64,000 nt of DNA from Aphelocoma coerulescens (taxonomy: Eukaryota > Chordata > Aves > Passeriformes > Corvidae), in the NCBI RefSeq assembly GCF_041296385.1, contig NC_091013.1:36487475-36551474 (forward strand). Reading direction: 5' to 3'. The notes below the pieces were generated by a model. The model did not search any database. It saw nothing but the letters and a program-made list of their open reading frames with translations, and was not told the origin of the DNA. Of this stretch, positions 1 to 13,309 are shown in pieces (position 1 is the stretch's first letter; every line of letters starts with the position of its first letter). A program made the translations under genes and the position numbers.

Positions 1-3000
1 CCTATATTGTGAAGTTCACTATTGCTTTGTACTATTAATTTCAGTTAACTAGGTCTTACTTGCCAAGCAGAGAAAAAATACTTCAAACTTTGAATTTAAA
101 AAGACAATAATGATTTAAGAAGAGACAAAAATACTCATCAAGGTGTGATGGCATGATGTAAGTTATTTCATCAGATGAAATTCTTGTGGAAATATATACT
201 TTAAGTGTTTTAAAATCAATATCCAAATCTTCTGTCTCAGAATTACATGAACTAACCTGCTGATTATGTCAGTGCTAAGACACTGGAAACAAAACAAACA
301 AAAAACTCAAGCCAAGAAACATGTGGAAAAGTAATTTTCTTTCTTCTTCTAGAAGCCCCAGTGCAGGCTAAATGATCTGTGGCTTGGAAGCTTCATTGCT
401 CATCAGGAGTGTGGATCTGGATCAGTTTGTGGTAGACCCCTCCACTCATGCAGCATCTCTTTGAAACATCAGTGTTTATGGAAACATTGGTATTCCAGTT
501 CTTTCATGTCTTTCCTGGTCTGAATTCTAGTTCTTTTTGAATCCCAGAGTCATAGAACATCAACAAAGCTTTTCATCTTAAGATGTCTAGACAGATTATA
601 ATGCCAAAACCTTAGCTCATAGATAGTTCTACTACTTCTACTGATGAGCAAATCCATATTTTCACACGTTTTACATTCATGAAAGTCAGTGGGTGTTCCA
701 GGGTGCACAGAAACAGTTGAAATAATTAGAAAGCAATTTCCACATGATTCTCCTCCTCTCCCTGGAGCATTCAACACAATTTCCTAAAAGAAAAGGAAAA
801 GAGAACATTGCTCTGCTGGGATTATAAAAATTGCTAGCTTTCACAAAACTCTAGAAATCATAATATTTTCCACTTACAGTTGACTTAGATAACATATAAG
901 TCATAGACAGAGTGTGGTTTTCTTTTCCATCTTCATTTTCCCCTACACATGTAATTTCCACAAAACTGTAATACAGTCAAAAGCTGAGTTACAAAATAGA
1001 CAATAGTAGTTTGAAGAAGTGTTTCCATTTTCCTGTATTTTTATCTTTCTCAAAGCTATAGGTTATTTCAGAAGGAAATACCAGAAATTTCCATGACTAA
1101 ACAGTTTTAGAAATGCTTTTGGACTTGAAGAGAATAGGTGATTGTCCCAGCTTCCCCTTCAGTTTGCCTCAAGGCTGTGTAAGGCAAGATGTAACCAAAT
1201 ATGCAAGTAGAGAGGACGGAAGGTCTCCTACCTTCGCTCCCTCTTAAATCTCCACAGCTGTATTGTGGACTCTGGTCATTATGTTCCATTTAATTTAAAT
1301 GGATATGGAAAATAAATGCTTTTGTAAAAATAGAAAAATAGGAGAAGTTAAGGAATAGCAAGGAATCACTCTTTTATTGTCAGAAAAACAGATTTAGTGC
1401 AAGAGCTATCCTATTGTCATTGTCCTTGCCCTTGTAGAACTCGAGTATTTGTTTATTTTTTAGTTCATGATCTTGAATGGCTTTTCCTTCACACCACAAA
1501 CAATGATGTGGTAAACAGTACTTGTACGAATTCTTTGCTGACATGGTAATAGGCTTTGCTTACATTCATGACTTCAAGAAGTGACTGTCCCACAAATGTC
1601 CCTGAATTGGTAACAACTTTTTTTTCTTTTCCTATTGTAACATTTTTAATGGTTGTTTATTACAGTACTTTTCTGAATACATATATATCTTTAGAGTGCT
1701 TGCTTTCACTGCTTTCAAGTGCTCTGCTTTTTATTGTCCTGAGCTTCTGAGGCAATATAATGAAGATAACCTTGATTTTTTGTTGTTTCCCCAAGTGCCT
1801 CATATTTTAACTCACTGAGTACTGCAGAAGCCAAGGACTACTGTGTTTTACTCAGGAGCTGAATCTAGAGTGCAATAGAGTTTCAGCAAGTTATATGAAA
1901 TGTTTCACATAATGACTACATGCATGCTACCAAGTCATGCTCAGATCCAAAATGTAATACCTGAAAATCATGAGGGTCATCACTGTTTCCTAAAGGTCGT
2001 AAGAAATGTGCACAATATCTGATACTTATAAAAAAAATCCAGAGAAGAAAAAGAGCAAGAGAGAAAGTTCTGGATCCTAATTACCCACAGTGTTTAATGG
2101 TTGTCTCCTCACCTCTGCCTTTGAACTGCTACAAATGCTATGTCTACCACAAGGGCTAAAAGCTCTGAGCAGCATGTGAACCAATTGGTGCCATTTGGTC
2201 TTCACCTTCTACTTGGCAGAGCAGAAACTATCTTTTGTAATATTGGTATTGTTTATATTGTCAGCAGACTTGCTTTTTTGCTTAACAGTCTTTTTAGACA
2301 ATGCATGAATAAAGAAAAAAGATGAATCTAAAAACCAACAGTGAATACGACTATTTTATACAAAGCATGAGGGAAGTTACGAGAGACAGTATTCCATTCA
2401 CAGCTTGTGCTTCAGTCTTGGTTTGGAAAGGCTCTCAGGTATATGGTTAACTTGAATCCCTCTGAAGTCAATATATTTACAAGTGCATAATATCTGTGGC
2501 TGTTATTTCACAAAGTGTTCTTTCAGTGCATCTGAAGGAGGTGTGCTAGGGAAAAACAGAGGAGCATCTACAGAAACGTTATCAGTCACCTCTGTGTCAG
2601 CCTGACAACAGCAGCACAGCAGAGAATGCATTTGGGGATGGCACATGAGGGGTTGTTGCTTAGACATACAATGTCCTGTTGTTTCCCAGAGGCTGTGGTG
2701 TGTGCATGAGCAGTAACTCCCAGGAGCAATTCATTCCATGGCAAAATTGTCTCCCCTTTCGTAGTTTGTATGCTCCAGAGCTTAGTGCCATGTAAGGAGG
2801 GGGATGCAACAGCACTGTTTCTTTCTCACTGCACTTCAAGGAGCTCTGTCAGGCGTGTCATGCTGCAGCCTCTGTGTCCCTCTTGGTAAGTCTCTAGGTC
2901 AAAATCTAGATTTTTTCTCAAAAAAAGTTTTTTGGTTTAGAGGTGCTCTAGTCAGATCACATCAAGTATTTAAACCACCTTAAACCTATTAAAATTCAAG

Positions 3001-4643
3001 TTAGATACCTGAATTTTACCACACGTTTCCACTTGCCTGGTGCTTGCCTCAGACGTTAGTGTGAGTAAATGGTAAAGGCACCAGAGCTTCCTGTGTCTTT
3101 GTATTCTTTCATGATAGACAAACAGCTCTAATTAATAACAGGAGGAAATTAAATCTGATGAATCTCTGTTAATGGCATTAGTGAGGGGTGAACTTGGCAC
3201 GGTAATTTTCATTGGGGACCTGTTGAAATCTGCACAGAAGGGAGTCCTGTTGTGTAACACTGCTTTGAATGTCTTTGCTGAAGAATTAAGGCAGAGTCTT
3301 TCCTTCCTACCCTGATTTGTCTTTCCTTTGGAAGGAGTAGGGACATTTATTGTGATACATTGAGTTTACTGCTCTAGAAAGCTAAGAAAGAATATTTCAT
3401 CAGAGAAAACAAATACACTTGTAGAAACAAGAGTGAAATTTGATAACCTTCTAATCTATTTATCAAAGGGCCCGCAGTTCCATTTCAAGGCAGGTGAAGG
3501 AATACTTACTGAACCCAGAAAATGAATCTACCTCCGCAGAACTGAGATAACTAAAAAGGGAGAAAGAACAAGCACAAAACCGTTAGCACCTGCCAACTCT
3601 TTTTAAGAGATTAGAATGCTTAAAAAGACAGAGAGCAGCTCAATATTTCCTTTTAAGTTTCTCTTGCCTGATTTCTCATGCATGCTGCTGTGCACCGCAG
3701 TGAAACAAACAGGTCACATTTCAGCTCCTCAGAGCTGCAAAAGCACTTTATGGCATAAATAGCAAGTAGCTTCTCTTCAGACTTTGTAAGACTCCTTTAA
3801 GATATGTATTTGTGCCCCACTGATTGACTCTTAGGAAACTGAGTGAGGCTAAGCAGTTGGCAAGAAACTTAGTTCCCTATGTGACAGTAGAGTTACTTTA
3901 CACATGAATGCTCAGTGATTTAGGAATTGTTCTGAGTTACATCGAAATATCCTACAATTCCAACAGGTTTCCTCTTTAATCAGTGGAAAACACAGTTTAC
4001 AAATAGGCTTCTTGTGAAACTATGATGAAAGCAGCACTGCTGGTCATACAGATCAGAGAGCATATATCCCAGTGAAGCCGACAGGAATACAGACAAATGC
4101 TTTAAAATTGAAAGAGATATTTCTGGAAGAAATGAGGGGCCTGCTCCACCTGTGAAATGCTAAAACTTGCAGGAAAAAAGGCCTGCAGCTGCCAGAGTGT
4201 GGACCACACACCTCCTGAGAAGGGACAGTCAGGTGGCCCATTGGTTTTTTTTGCTTCATCACCCTTCAGTTTAGCCAGAAATTAGACCAAACAAGGGCTG
4301 AGGGGACATTGTTCAGTTTCAGAAAGAAGTGGCTTAGTGCCCTGAGCTGCCTGGAGAGATGCAGTCTATCCCTGGCTGAGAGCAGGAAAAGGGCAGAGTT
4401 AAGGAGAGCAGCGCAACCAAATAACAGAGAAGTGGGGTCTTCACTGCTCTCATAGCACCCATGGCTAGGGCAGGACCAGGCAAACCTGCAAGGCTGTCCA
4501 TCCTTAGATGGACAGGGAGCTATGATCCTTTCCCTTCTCAAATGTCTTCCCCTAGTCAGAAGCCAGGCACCCAGGAAGAGCTCCATGCTCTTGCTGATCA
4601 GGCTGACATGACCGGTCCTATCTTTTATCGCATTTTGCCCATT
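1..4643. other. NALF1: NALF1 intron 1, no recognisable element
   Basis: AT-rich unique-looking DNA. The open frames here are short, lack homology that I can recognise and have no supporting splice context, so I treat them as chance. No LTR, CR1 or RNA gene was recognised. Placement in intron 1 is inferred from exon 2 lying downstream at 30575 on the + strand. Confidence 0.6.
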
Positions 4644-4682
4644 AAAAACAAACAAACAAGCAAACAAACAAACAAACAAACA
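4644..4682. repeat. (AAAC)n microsatellite
   Basis: An imperfect tetranucleotide AAAC tract with one interruption (AAGC). It directly abuts the truncated 5' end of a CR1 fragment. The long minus-strand frame that crosses it is an artefact of the repeat. Confidence 0.9.
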
Positions 4683-4683
4683 G

Positions 4684-5232
4684 AACTACTGACCTCTGCC
4701 TTCATAAGACACCACTTGGAGTACTGCATCCAACTCTAGGGTCCTCAGCATAAGACATGGACTTGGTAGAGTGGGTCCAGAGGAGCCACAAAGTTAAACA
4801 GAGTGATGAAACTCCACTCCCATGAAGACAGGCTGAGACACCTGGAGCCGTTCAGTCTAGAGAAGAGACAACTTTGGGGAGACCTCATTGTGATATTTCA
4901 TTACCTTAAGGAGTCTTATAAAATGGAGGGAGAGAGAGTTTTCTATATGGGCAGATAGTGACAGGGCAAGGGGCAATGGTTTTAAACTGAAAGAAGGCAG
5001 GCTTAGATTAGATGATCGGAAAGAATCTTTGTTGAGAGAGTGGTGAGGCACTGGAACAGGTTGCCCAGAAAGGTAGTGGATGCCCCATCCCTGGAAGTGT
5101 TCAAGGCTAGGTTGGATGGAGCCCTGAGCAACCTGATCTAGTGAGTGGCATCTCTGCCCATGGCAGGGGGGTTGGAACCAGATTGTCTTTAAGGTCCCTT
5201 GCAACCCTAACCATTCTATGGTTCTATGAACC
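4684..5232 (+). mobile_element. CR1 LINE fragment, 3' end (ORF2 tail and 3' UTR)
   Basis: Sense-orientation CR1 remnant. The wording matches the end of the CR1 reverse-transcriptase ORF: 'acttggagtactgcatccaactctagggtcctcag', 'ggttgcccagaaaggtagtggatgcc', then the 3' hallmark 'ctttaaggtcccttgcaaccc' and the octamer end 'ccattctatggttctatg'. Frames are broken by stops, so it is dead. It is 5'-truncated, as usual for CR1. Confidence 0.9.
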
Positions 5233-7349
5233 CAGGTGAATAGTGATATGCTTGAACAGGTCTTCCCTTCACTTACTGATATTGTCATGGAGTTTCATAT
5301 TTTTTTTTTACCTCTGAGACTACATTACTTGTTCAATTTTGCTTGAAAGTGCAGATAATAGGTAGAGAATATGTAAGACACTGACTGACCAGAGATTGCA
5401 CCCAGGTATAAAATTCCCTTGCACGGAAAATGTTGTTGACAGAAAAGAAAAATACCTTTTTGCAAATAGAAGAAATCTGCAGAGAAATATTGATATTAAA
5501 AATATTACATTTTATGAAGCATCCTAACAATAACTGGAGTTGAAATTAATCCATTGTGCTCAAATTAAGAAGCCAATGTGAAAACTCTTTTGGTATACAC
5601 AGCATTTTAACTTCAGTTTGTTTCCCCAGTTCCTGTTCTATACTTTGAAGCTTTGCTACAAAAGAAGACTTAACTCTCAATTTTCTCACTGATCCTGTAG
5701 GGCTGAGATTAAACCAAAGTACAGACCACATTAGGAGAAAAAGTGAACCTGACCTTCTTCAGAATGGAGACAGCACAAGGGACAAAGCAAAACATTTTAA
5801 CTGCTCAGGCCTCCTGGATGCATTTACACAAATGTCCCTTTGCACATTCTGATTTTTTTTTTAAGTATATTGCATAATGATACTGCATATTCATTATAGG
5901 AATGTGAAAGTTTCTCTACAGCCCCTTTAGCTCAGGCCAATTCAATGACAAAACATAAATCAGCACCTGGATATGTGTTGCAAGCCCATAGTTGCATAAT
6001 AGCTTAAACACAATGTGGTCATCAAAGAATATATTTATTTCCTAGGATGTCTCATTTTTTATTTAAAGCAAACCCATATTTTATCACAAGAATAATTTAC
6101 AATTAATGTTAATTTAACAGACGTTATTGATCAAAGTTCCAAAAGTCTTTAGTGATTTCTTTTTCTAAATTTGCTTTCAATCACCTTGTATTCATTTTAA
6201 TTAATTACATTGTGTTCCCTCAGCACTTTTGTGTTTAATCAGGATACAGCAGAGAAAGATTCTGCTTTAAAATCTTGCATTGTCTCGTATATGCTTATTT
6301 ATGGAAGAGCTTTTGTGAGTGGCTGTAGAGCAGCTCAGTCACTATGAAAGAAGTAGAAATAGGACCCTTTGTATGTATATGCATTACTTTAATGGATTAA
6401 TATTAGTCTCTCATATTCACATTTATTGACCTTTTAGTCTCTATTACTGTTTGCATATTTGTCTTCCTGTGGGTGGTGAGAGTTACTCAGTGTTGACAAT
6501 GCCTTTGAAAACTTGAATTTTAAAGTATAAAGTATTTACACAGAGCTACACAGCACAGGAAATTATTAAAAATAAACAGTTATAATTAATTTCCATGATG
6601 GAATTATGTTTTAAAGTTACAGCATGATACAAATTGTGATTATTAGTAACAAATTCTTTATCCTGGCTTGTCTTTTGCCAATGTCGGTTTCTCTGCTCTT
6701 TAGAAACTTTCCCAACTTGCAAATTTTTTTCTCATCTTTTTTATAGAAATAGAGGAACAACTTTTGAAATGATTATATAAATCTAACAAATCCTGTGACA
6801 GCTGCCATATTTTACAGTTTCTATCAGAATCTATAAAATATAGTGTTTTCTTTGAAATTTGCAATTATACTGGTATAAGAATAACCAAGTCATTTAACTA
6901 TACAAGAAACTCCTCTTTTCTTAAAAAGGGGTCTATTTGTAAGTTGTAGAAGAGTTTAGGGAGTATGTTTAAAGTCACCCTCCATTGCATCAAACTTTTT
7001 GAATAGTAGCTTTACATGGATTCAGACCTTTTTTATCACTACATAAGGAAAAAAACCTCTCTTTTTTTCTTCTAATTTTCTGAAAAAGATGTAAAGAAAA
7101 CTGATTTATCAGGCTAAAAATGTGGTAAAATACTTTCTCTGAACATGACTGTTAACTATATGTAAGTAAGAATAAATATAGAGTGATAGTCTCTGAAGTT
7201 TAGAAGGTCTAATAGCAATCTGATTATATCTACATGGAAGTCATTAAGAAGACAAACACAGGCTCTTTACAGCAAAAAGACAACAGACATAACTTAAAAC
7301 AAAAGAGATTCCAAAACATAATCAGAAAACATTTTTCTTCCATGACGAC
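5233..7349. other. NALF1: NALF1 intron 1, AT-rich, no recognisable element
   Basis: Strongly AT-rich intronic sequence with homopolymer runs. I see no ORF with recognisable homology, no LTR and no CR1 in it. Confidence 0.55.
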
Positions 7350-7526
7350 CATCAGGAGTGGCACAGGGAGACTATGCAGGCTCCATCTTTGGTGAGGAGG
7401 TTCAAGAAAAATCCCTGAGCAACTCTCATCTCACAGGTGGCTCTGCTTTTAGTAGAGGGGTGCTCTAGAGATCTCCTGAGGCCTTTTTCCACCTGGATTA
7501 TCCAATGAATCTATTTCATGATTCTC
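7350..7526 (+). mobile_element. Old CR1 fragment, 3' end
   Basis: Degenerate match to a CR1 3' end: a 'gcaggctccatctttgg...gaggttcaag...ccctgagcaac' core, then 'agatctcctgaggcctttttccacc' and a terminal 'atttcatgattct'. It is more diverged than the other CR1 copies in the window, so probably older. Confidence 0.6.
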
Positions 7527-7853
7527 CAGATGCGCTTCAAAAACACCATATCATATAGACTTTAGTGACCTTTTTTTGTGATGAAAGCATCTCTTCATTC
7601 AGTACACATCTTATTGCTTGCAAATATTATTGAAATCAGATCCTCAATTTGATTCTCCATTTTGTGAAATTGAATCTTGAACGTACTGTTTTATAAGAGT
7701 GCATGATAATTATTCTAGCTTTGTGATTTTCTCAGTCTCAGTCTTGGGTTTTCAAATGTTTGGAATAGGTAATGTTAAAACATGACTTTGCATACGCTTA
7801 AAAAGACACCACTCCATAATGGCACTGTCTATTGTTAGACAAAGGAAATACAA

Positions 7854-7887
7854 ATCAGTCAGTCAATCAATCAGTCAGTCAATCAAC
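7854..7887. repeat. (TCAG/TCAA)n tetranucleotide repeat
   Basis: Alternating CAGT and CAAT tetranucleotides over about 34 bp. It is a simple sequence repeat, likely length-polymorphic. Confidence 0.85.
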
Positions 7888-10344
7888 CATGTAAGTTAGT
7901 GATTTGTTCTGTGGTTCAGTAAACGAAGGATTTAAGTAATAATGTCTGCAGAACTTTTGAGAAGTGTAAAACAATTTTGAATTACCAAAAAATTGATGAA
8001 TACAGGTAAACCAATTAATCATAATATAAATCAATTCATCACAGGTATTAGAGCGTATAAAGAGAAAAATATTGCTCCGGATTTTTCTCTAATTTTTCCC
8101 AGCAATTTTCTTAAGGGATGAATTCTGATCTCTCCTTTCTTGTGTCTTTTGCTTATAGACTATTTCAACATAAAAAAGACCAGGATGAATGAATCAATTT
8201 CGCAATAAAACAATAAGAGACGTTCATTATTGCATTGAAATGAGTCCTTGCCTTTCTCTGTCCTTCAGGAAAAAAAAGATAATCAACTGTCTTCATTATA
8301 AGATTTGTCAGCATGATACAGCTAATAATGCATTTTAAATTGAAAATAAATAGCAGGGTTGACATTTATATACAACGCTAGAATGTGACGGGATACTGTA
8401 TGCGGTGATGTGTGTCATTGGCTGGTGCAGACTGAACACATTATCCCCACTGCTCTTTTTGTACATAATGCAGTGTAATTATTTAATCTTTAATTTTAAA
8501 CAACTACCACTTTGGTCTAGCTCCAGCATTTCTTTTTTACAGGAGCAAGATAGACACTGGAATTATTTTTTCATCCCACAAGGAGGACTTCCTGATGGGA
8601 GAAATTATATATAAAATTTTGACATGAAATTACTTTGCAGTTTGTTGCAAAGTCCTTGGCATGTCTTTTAACTGGTCATGTTCAATTCAAAAGCAGAATT
8701 GTATGCCAAAAGAGTTGTTCCTAATTTTGTGGCTACAGCACTTTTTGGAATTAGAGTTTACCACTAATATTGTTAGTGGCCAAATTCTAATATATTTTTG
8801 AGCTATTTAGAAGAAGGTTAAATTTACAGACAAAGAGTATTGGAATCCACAGAACACAAAGTCTACTTGTTTGCATGGATGCGTGCCCTTTAATGGAATA
8901 ATCGTATTTTAAAAATCAAAAACAGAACCAAATTTCACAATGGGTAGTTTTCTCTATGATAAGGTTTTTTGTAGGGAAAATGTCACATTTCCCAAATATA
9001 GATATCTCATTGCATTCTGTGATTCACTTGTGCCATGATCTGTGGATGTAAGGCAAGAGTACCCAGTAAAATAAATGTTATTAAACTTTCTTTACTATTT
9101 GGATATATTTCATATGCTTAGAATAAGTAGCAGTTTATCAATAGACTGTGAATAAACATATCCCCTAATATAGGAGTTTATAGTAGAGGAGATTAATCTC
9201 TTTAAAGCTCTGCATCCCTAGGGTAGCTAGGCAGGCTCTTTCAACAGGTTGAAAGTTGGAGCCGATGTGTCTACACAGATTACACAGAAACTGAAGAAAA
9301 AGATCACCCTGGCACCTGAAGTGCCCAGTTAGTAATGCTTCATTAACAATTTAACTGATATAATCTCCACCTCTGCAATACAGCTACAGCCTTGCTTGAG
9401 CTAAGAATAAGACTTCATTTTAGAAACTGGAGGCGAGAATTCCACCTGCACTTCCCTTTCCAACAACTAAACCTCAGCCTAAGATATTTGGTTCTGATAG
9501 GTGTTTGAGCCAGCTACAATTTCACAAAGTGTATCAAGAGAAATTCAAAAAATAACCCCAAACCCATATTTGATAAAACAGATCCAAAATGAGAGAGTAA
9601 ATTGTAGAGACTTAAATAACTACGTTTTAAATTATCGTACCTAAAAGAACAAGGTTTGTTTTGTAGTTCCTTACTTCTGGTGGGAGTATTGTAGACAACA
9701 GAAGTGAGGTGGCATCAAACTGGGGAGAATGGAGATATCAAAATATATCTCTACATTTTGAAGTTATGCCAGCAAGGAATTGAATGAATTTAAAGGGAGA
9801 GAGGCCATCACATATGCTGCTGTATTTCTTAAGTCTCCTTAGACTGTTCTTTCTCTTTTCTCTTGTACGACTGTCTAATTGTGTTAACAGAACATGCCTT
9901 TTAAAAAGATATTAAAAATTAACTCCTGTCTTGACAATTGCATTTTGAATTAAGTTCTTGGAAGACTCTTCATAAATAGGACTGGGAAATCCTACTTATT
10001 TTTCAGTTTGCAACAGCGCATACAAACTCCTGGCACCAGAGATTGTTTTGCTGACATTGAAAGCAAGGGCCAGAACAGCAGGGTTAACAAGTGTTCTTTC
10101 TGAAGTGCATCCTGGGATTTTGTACATACACCTAGAAGGCTGATCTGATGTACTTGTGACAGACTTCAAAATTTTCCATCTCATATTTCCTACTACATTG
10201 AGTGGTAAAGGTACAGTGTTTCAGTATTCATACCAGACAGAAGGTCATGTGGGAGGACATAAAGAGTCTTTGGCTTTGACTGACCCTCTGGCAAGGTTCT
10301 CTAGCCCACATCTCTTTTGCAGACTTGGAGTCTCCCACAAACAC
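7888..10344. other. NALF1: NALF1 intron 1, no recognisable element
   Basis: AT-rich intronic DNA. The frames of 60-70 codons here show no domain or compositional sign of coding. Confidence 0.55.
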
Positions 10345-10567
10345 ATGTGTCAGGGGAGGTTTAGATTCGATATCATGAAAAATCTCTTCCTTGAAAGTGT
10401 AGTCATGCATTGGGACAGACCATCTGTCTGGAAACTGGAAGTCTTCAAAAAACTTGTAGACATGGTATTTAGGGACATGGTTTAGTGGTGGACTTGGCAT
10501 TGTTAGGTTAATGGTTGGATTTGATGACCTTAGAGGTCTTTTCTATTCTTAATGATTCTGTGATTCA
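10345..10567 (+). mobile_element. CR1 LINE fragment, 3' end
   Basis: Sense CR1 tail. 'gttggatttgatgaccttagaggtcttttctattcttaatgattctgtgattc' matches the CR1 3' UTR closing motif, preceded by a degraded ORF2 end ('ttagattcgatatcatgaaaaatctcttcc'). The 109-codon + frame and the 90-codon - frame here are shadows of this repeat. Confidence 0.8.
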
Positions 10568-11910
10568 GCTCTTCATGCTGGTTTGAACCATGACTCTTTC
10601 CCTCCTTTCTGCTCATGTTCTGAGCTTTTCCTCTCCCTAAAATTTAGATGAATCTTCTGGCCTCATACCATCCTTTGATACTACAACCCAAAATTTCCCA
10701 GAAACAGGATTTTCATTAAGGTTGATTAATGCAGAAACTCTTTATTTAAATATTTTTCCTGTTATTGCTGGTCCACAGAGAATTAAGATACAATGTGGGA
10801 CCAATTAGCTGTATGAGAAAATAGTGCCTAAATGCTTTTAATCCACATAACATGGGAGTGGCGGTGAAAAGTGTAGCTCCTGTTCTGATAATCTCCAAGA
10901 AAATGGTTTACTGAGAAATCTCAGCAAATTAGATTATCACTATTCTCCAAAATGAGGCTGTCTCACAACACTGTTCAAAATCAACTCTGATTACAATACA
11001 ACGTAATATCCCAAATCACCACCTGTTTACTTGAGAGTAACAGTTCTGGAAACAAATACAATGGAAAGAATTTTTATAATTACAATGTTGAGGCTACAAC
11101 AGTACAAACCAAACAGGTTTTATCTACTTTGACAAACTTGTGGGAATTCAGCATCTCCTGGATTTCTGACTTAGTGACCAGTTTTTTTGTATCATTTTAA
11201 CTATGAAAGGGCTGCAGGGGTCATCAGTTCTGTTAGAGTCAATGGGATTTGTGGTGTTTTAACACCCATAAGACTAGATGACTGTAAACAGATTTTATTT
11301 TTAAAACTTAAAAAATTGAAAATTTACATTAAAATTAAAAAAATCAAAATGTGACTAAAAACCCCTTAGCTCTAGACTTGTCAGTAGTCTGCTTCATTGC
11401 TGGATTTTGTCTATTGCAGTTAATTCCTAAGTAGTGTAACTGGGCCCTGGTTCTGACCAAGAATTGTGGCTCCTACACAAGGCTGTGAACAAATAGTCAT
11501 TAAATATGAGTGCATTAGTGCTAGTGAACAAGTAAAAGAATTGAAGGCAAAATATGAAGTGAAAAAAAAATTCAGCTAGCACAGCATGGCTGGGAATTAA
11601 TTTAGTATAGATAAGTCACTAAGAAGGAAAAAGAAGACAGGAGAGATTTCCAAGTTTCCAAGCAGCTTGTTAGCATTCATGAGAGTGGATCTTTAGTAAT
11701 TATCATGACACATGGATAGTTCATAGCCTAGATGAAGGATTCTGTGTGTCAATCAGTAAAAATGTAATCACCCGGAAAAAAAGATGTCTGAGGCTGGTTT
11801 CTGAGATTAACCAACTTTGAAGGAATTTAGAACTTAAAAATTTTTAGAACTTTAATGGCAAAGGAGCAGAGGAGCTTAATGTATTATTTTCTCATTCTGC
11901 TGAAGAGGAC
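10568..11910. other. NALF1: NALF1 intron 1, no recognisable element
   Basis: Unique-looking AT-rich intronic sequence. No coding or repeat signal was recognised. Confidence 0.5.
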
Positions 11911-11914
11911 AATT

Positions 11915-12119
11915 TTGCCACTCTACTCAGCGGTTGTCAGGCCATGTCTGAAATACTGGGTTTGATTTTGTTTCCTGTTATACAAAAAGGTTTGGACAGG
12001 CTAGAGAAAGTCCAGAGAAGGGCACAAAAATGATCAATGGGGAAGGTTTAACGGAGACCGCATCACTATGTTCCAGTATCTAAAGTGTGTTACACTTTTT
12101 AAAGAAGATGGAGACTTCC
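11915..12119 (+). mobile_element. CR1 fragment, left part of an interrupted copy
   Basis: Degenerate CR1 ORF2-end text ('aggctagagaaagtccagagaagggcac', 'ggagaccgcatcactatgttccagtatctaaa') that stops abruptly at the CTTCC target site 12115-12119. The same copy resumes at 13310 after the nested LTRs, which establishes the order of insertion. Confidence 0.8.
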
Positions 12120-12397
12120 TGTCATGGTTTAAGCCCAGCTGGAAATTAGGTACCATGCAGCTGTAACGTAGTACTTGAGCTCGAGGCACGAGCTCTGGTG
12201 AGCCCCAGGTCAGAGAGAGTCCAGCTGCATTCTTCTGTGTGTCGCTGAAGTGACTTTGGCATCAGGAAGGTTACTGCTGGCTGGGCTGGCTAGCTGGCTT
12301 CTTTGCAGAGGGAACGTGGCAGGAGCCGATGGGATCGGCTCACGTTAGCTCGGAGACAAAGGAAGAGAGAGGCTGTTCTGGTCTGGCTTCTAACAGG

Positions 12398-12403
12398 TTT
12401 ATT
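12398..12403 (-). terminator. AATAAA polyadenylation signal of nested LTR
   Basis: AATAAA on the minus strand about 80 bp downstream of the LTR TATA box, implying a short R region. A stretch mixing T and G follows. Confidence 0.6.
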
Positions 12404-12478
12404 GTTAGAAGTTTTCCAACCTGAACAAGCTCGGAAGGGATGGAATGCTATGGGATCCCCTCTGCGGCTTGTCCTCAG

Positions 12479-12484
12479 TTTTAT
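12479..12484 (-). promoter_or_regulatory. TATA box of nested LTR
   Basis: CTATAAAAC context on the minus strand, correctly placed upstream of the LTR polyadenylation signal at 12398-12403. Inferred LTR core promoter; activity unknown. Confidence 0.65.
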
Positions 12485-13309
12485 AGGGAATTTGAAAACC
12501 GTGGGGAATGGGGAAAACAACCAATGAGTTACAAGCCAGGGGGAGGATACAATTTAACGAGAACCGCTGGAGGAAACTGAGAGGCGGGAGTTCTAACAAA
12601 GAACCCATGAACAACCCAGTAACCGAGAATTTTCCCGAACCTGGGGAGGTGGCTTGTACCCGGGCACTGTCCAGGGGGGTGCAGCTGAGGCTTCTGAGCC
12701 ACCCCTTGACCCACCCTCTGAGTCTGCCTCTTTGGGAAACTCGATCCAGGGGATGGGCTGGGATTGATTGGCATCTTGCTGCCCCAGCGCCGCAGTGGGC
12801 AGGGTCACAGCAACACAGCTGCTCACTCAACCCCCCTCTCTGCCCCTCACACTGGTGGAATGGGGAGGATGAGACTTGTATGTTGAGATAAGAACAGTTT
12901 AATAATTAAAAATAAAATACACTAGCAATGGTAAATTATAGCAATCATGATAATAAATAGGAAAAAGTAACTGATGCACAATGCAATTGCTCACCAGCAG
13001 CTGATCGATGCCAAAGCCCCTTTCCCAAATCAGATCAGCCCCCACTTCAGGATAACTTCTCCTAGTTTATATTCCAGGCATGATGTTCTGTGGTGTGGAA
13101 CATCCTTTGGGTCACCTGCCTTGGCTATGCTTCCACCCAGTTTCTTTTTTTACCTACTCACTATCAGAGCACGACTTAGGATAAGCACAACTCAGCAAAA
13201 GACCAAAACATGAGTGTGATATCAACACCATCCTCATTCTGAATCCAAAACACAGCACCGTAACAGCTACTGAGAAGAAATTAGCTCTACCATAGCTGAA
13301 ACCAGGACA

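Larger units (their letters stand above)
12162..12815 (-). mobile_element. Second LTR nested inside the outer LTR
   Basis: About 654 bp with TG...CA ends, flanked by a 4-bp duplication CAGC (12158-12161 and 12816-12819) that interrupts the outer LTR. Read on the minus strand it has a complete LTR layout: an inverted CCAAT motif near 12518, a TATA box (TATAAA, complement of 12479-12484), then AATAAA (complement of 12398-12403) about 80 bp downstream, then a U5-like segment. A 4-bp duplication is typical of gammaretrovirus-like ERV1, but class is not certain. Several overlapping open frames of 74-141 codons here are shadows of its GC-rich U3. Confidence 0.8.
12120..13309 (-). mobile_element. 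Solo LTR of an avian ERV (outer LTR of the nest)
   Basis: Bounded by TG...CA with imperfect inverted termini: the left end is TGTCATGGTTTAAGC, and the right end read on the other strand begins TGTCCTGGTTTCAGC. It is flanked by a perfect 5-bp target duplication CTTCC (12115-12119 and 13310-13314). The text, including 'tgatgcacaatgcaattgctcacc' and 'aatccaaaacacagcacc', is the widespread passerine LTR type I associate with ERVL-like elements, in minus orientation. A 5-bp duplication fits that class. Without the inner insert (12162-12815) the LTR is about 535 bp. No internal gag or pol remains, so it is a solo LTR. Confidence 0.85.

Noticed and set aside
4266..4739. 137-codon minus and 92-codon plus ORFs
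   Set aside because: They overlap on opposite strands and cross the AAAC microsatellite, which encodes the repetitive end of each. No domain is visible.
7854..7887. Short direct repeats considered as a possible CRISPR-like or satellite array
   Set aside because: Plain tetranucleotide microsatellite in a vertebrate intron; no spacers.
10156..10500. 109- and 90-codon ORFs
   Set aside because: They largely coincide with a CR1 3' fragment and are not a host gene.
12303..12891. ORFs of 74-141 codons on both strands near 12.3-12.9 kb
   Set aside because: They lie in the GC-rich U3/R of the nested LTR and have no homology. The LTR signals explain the sequence.
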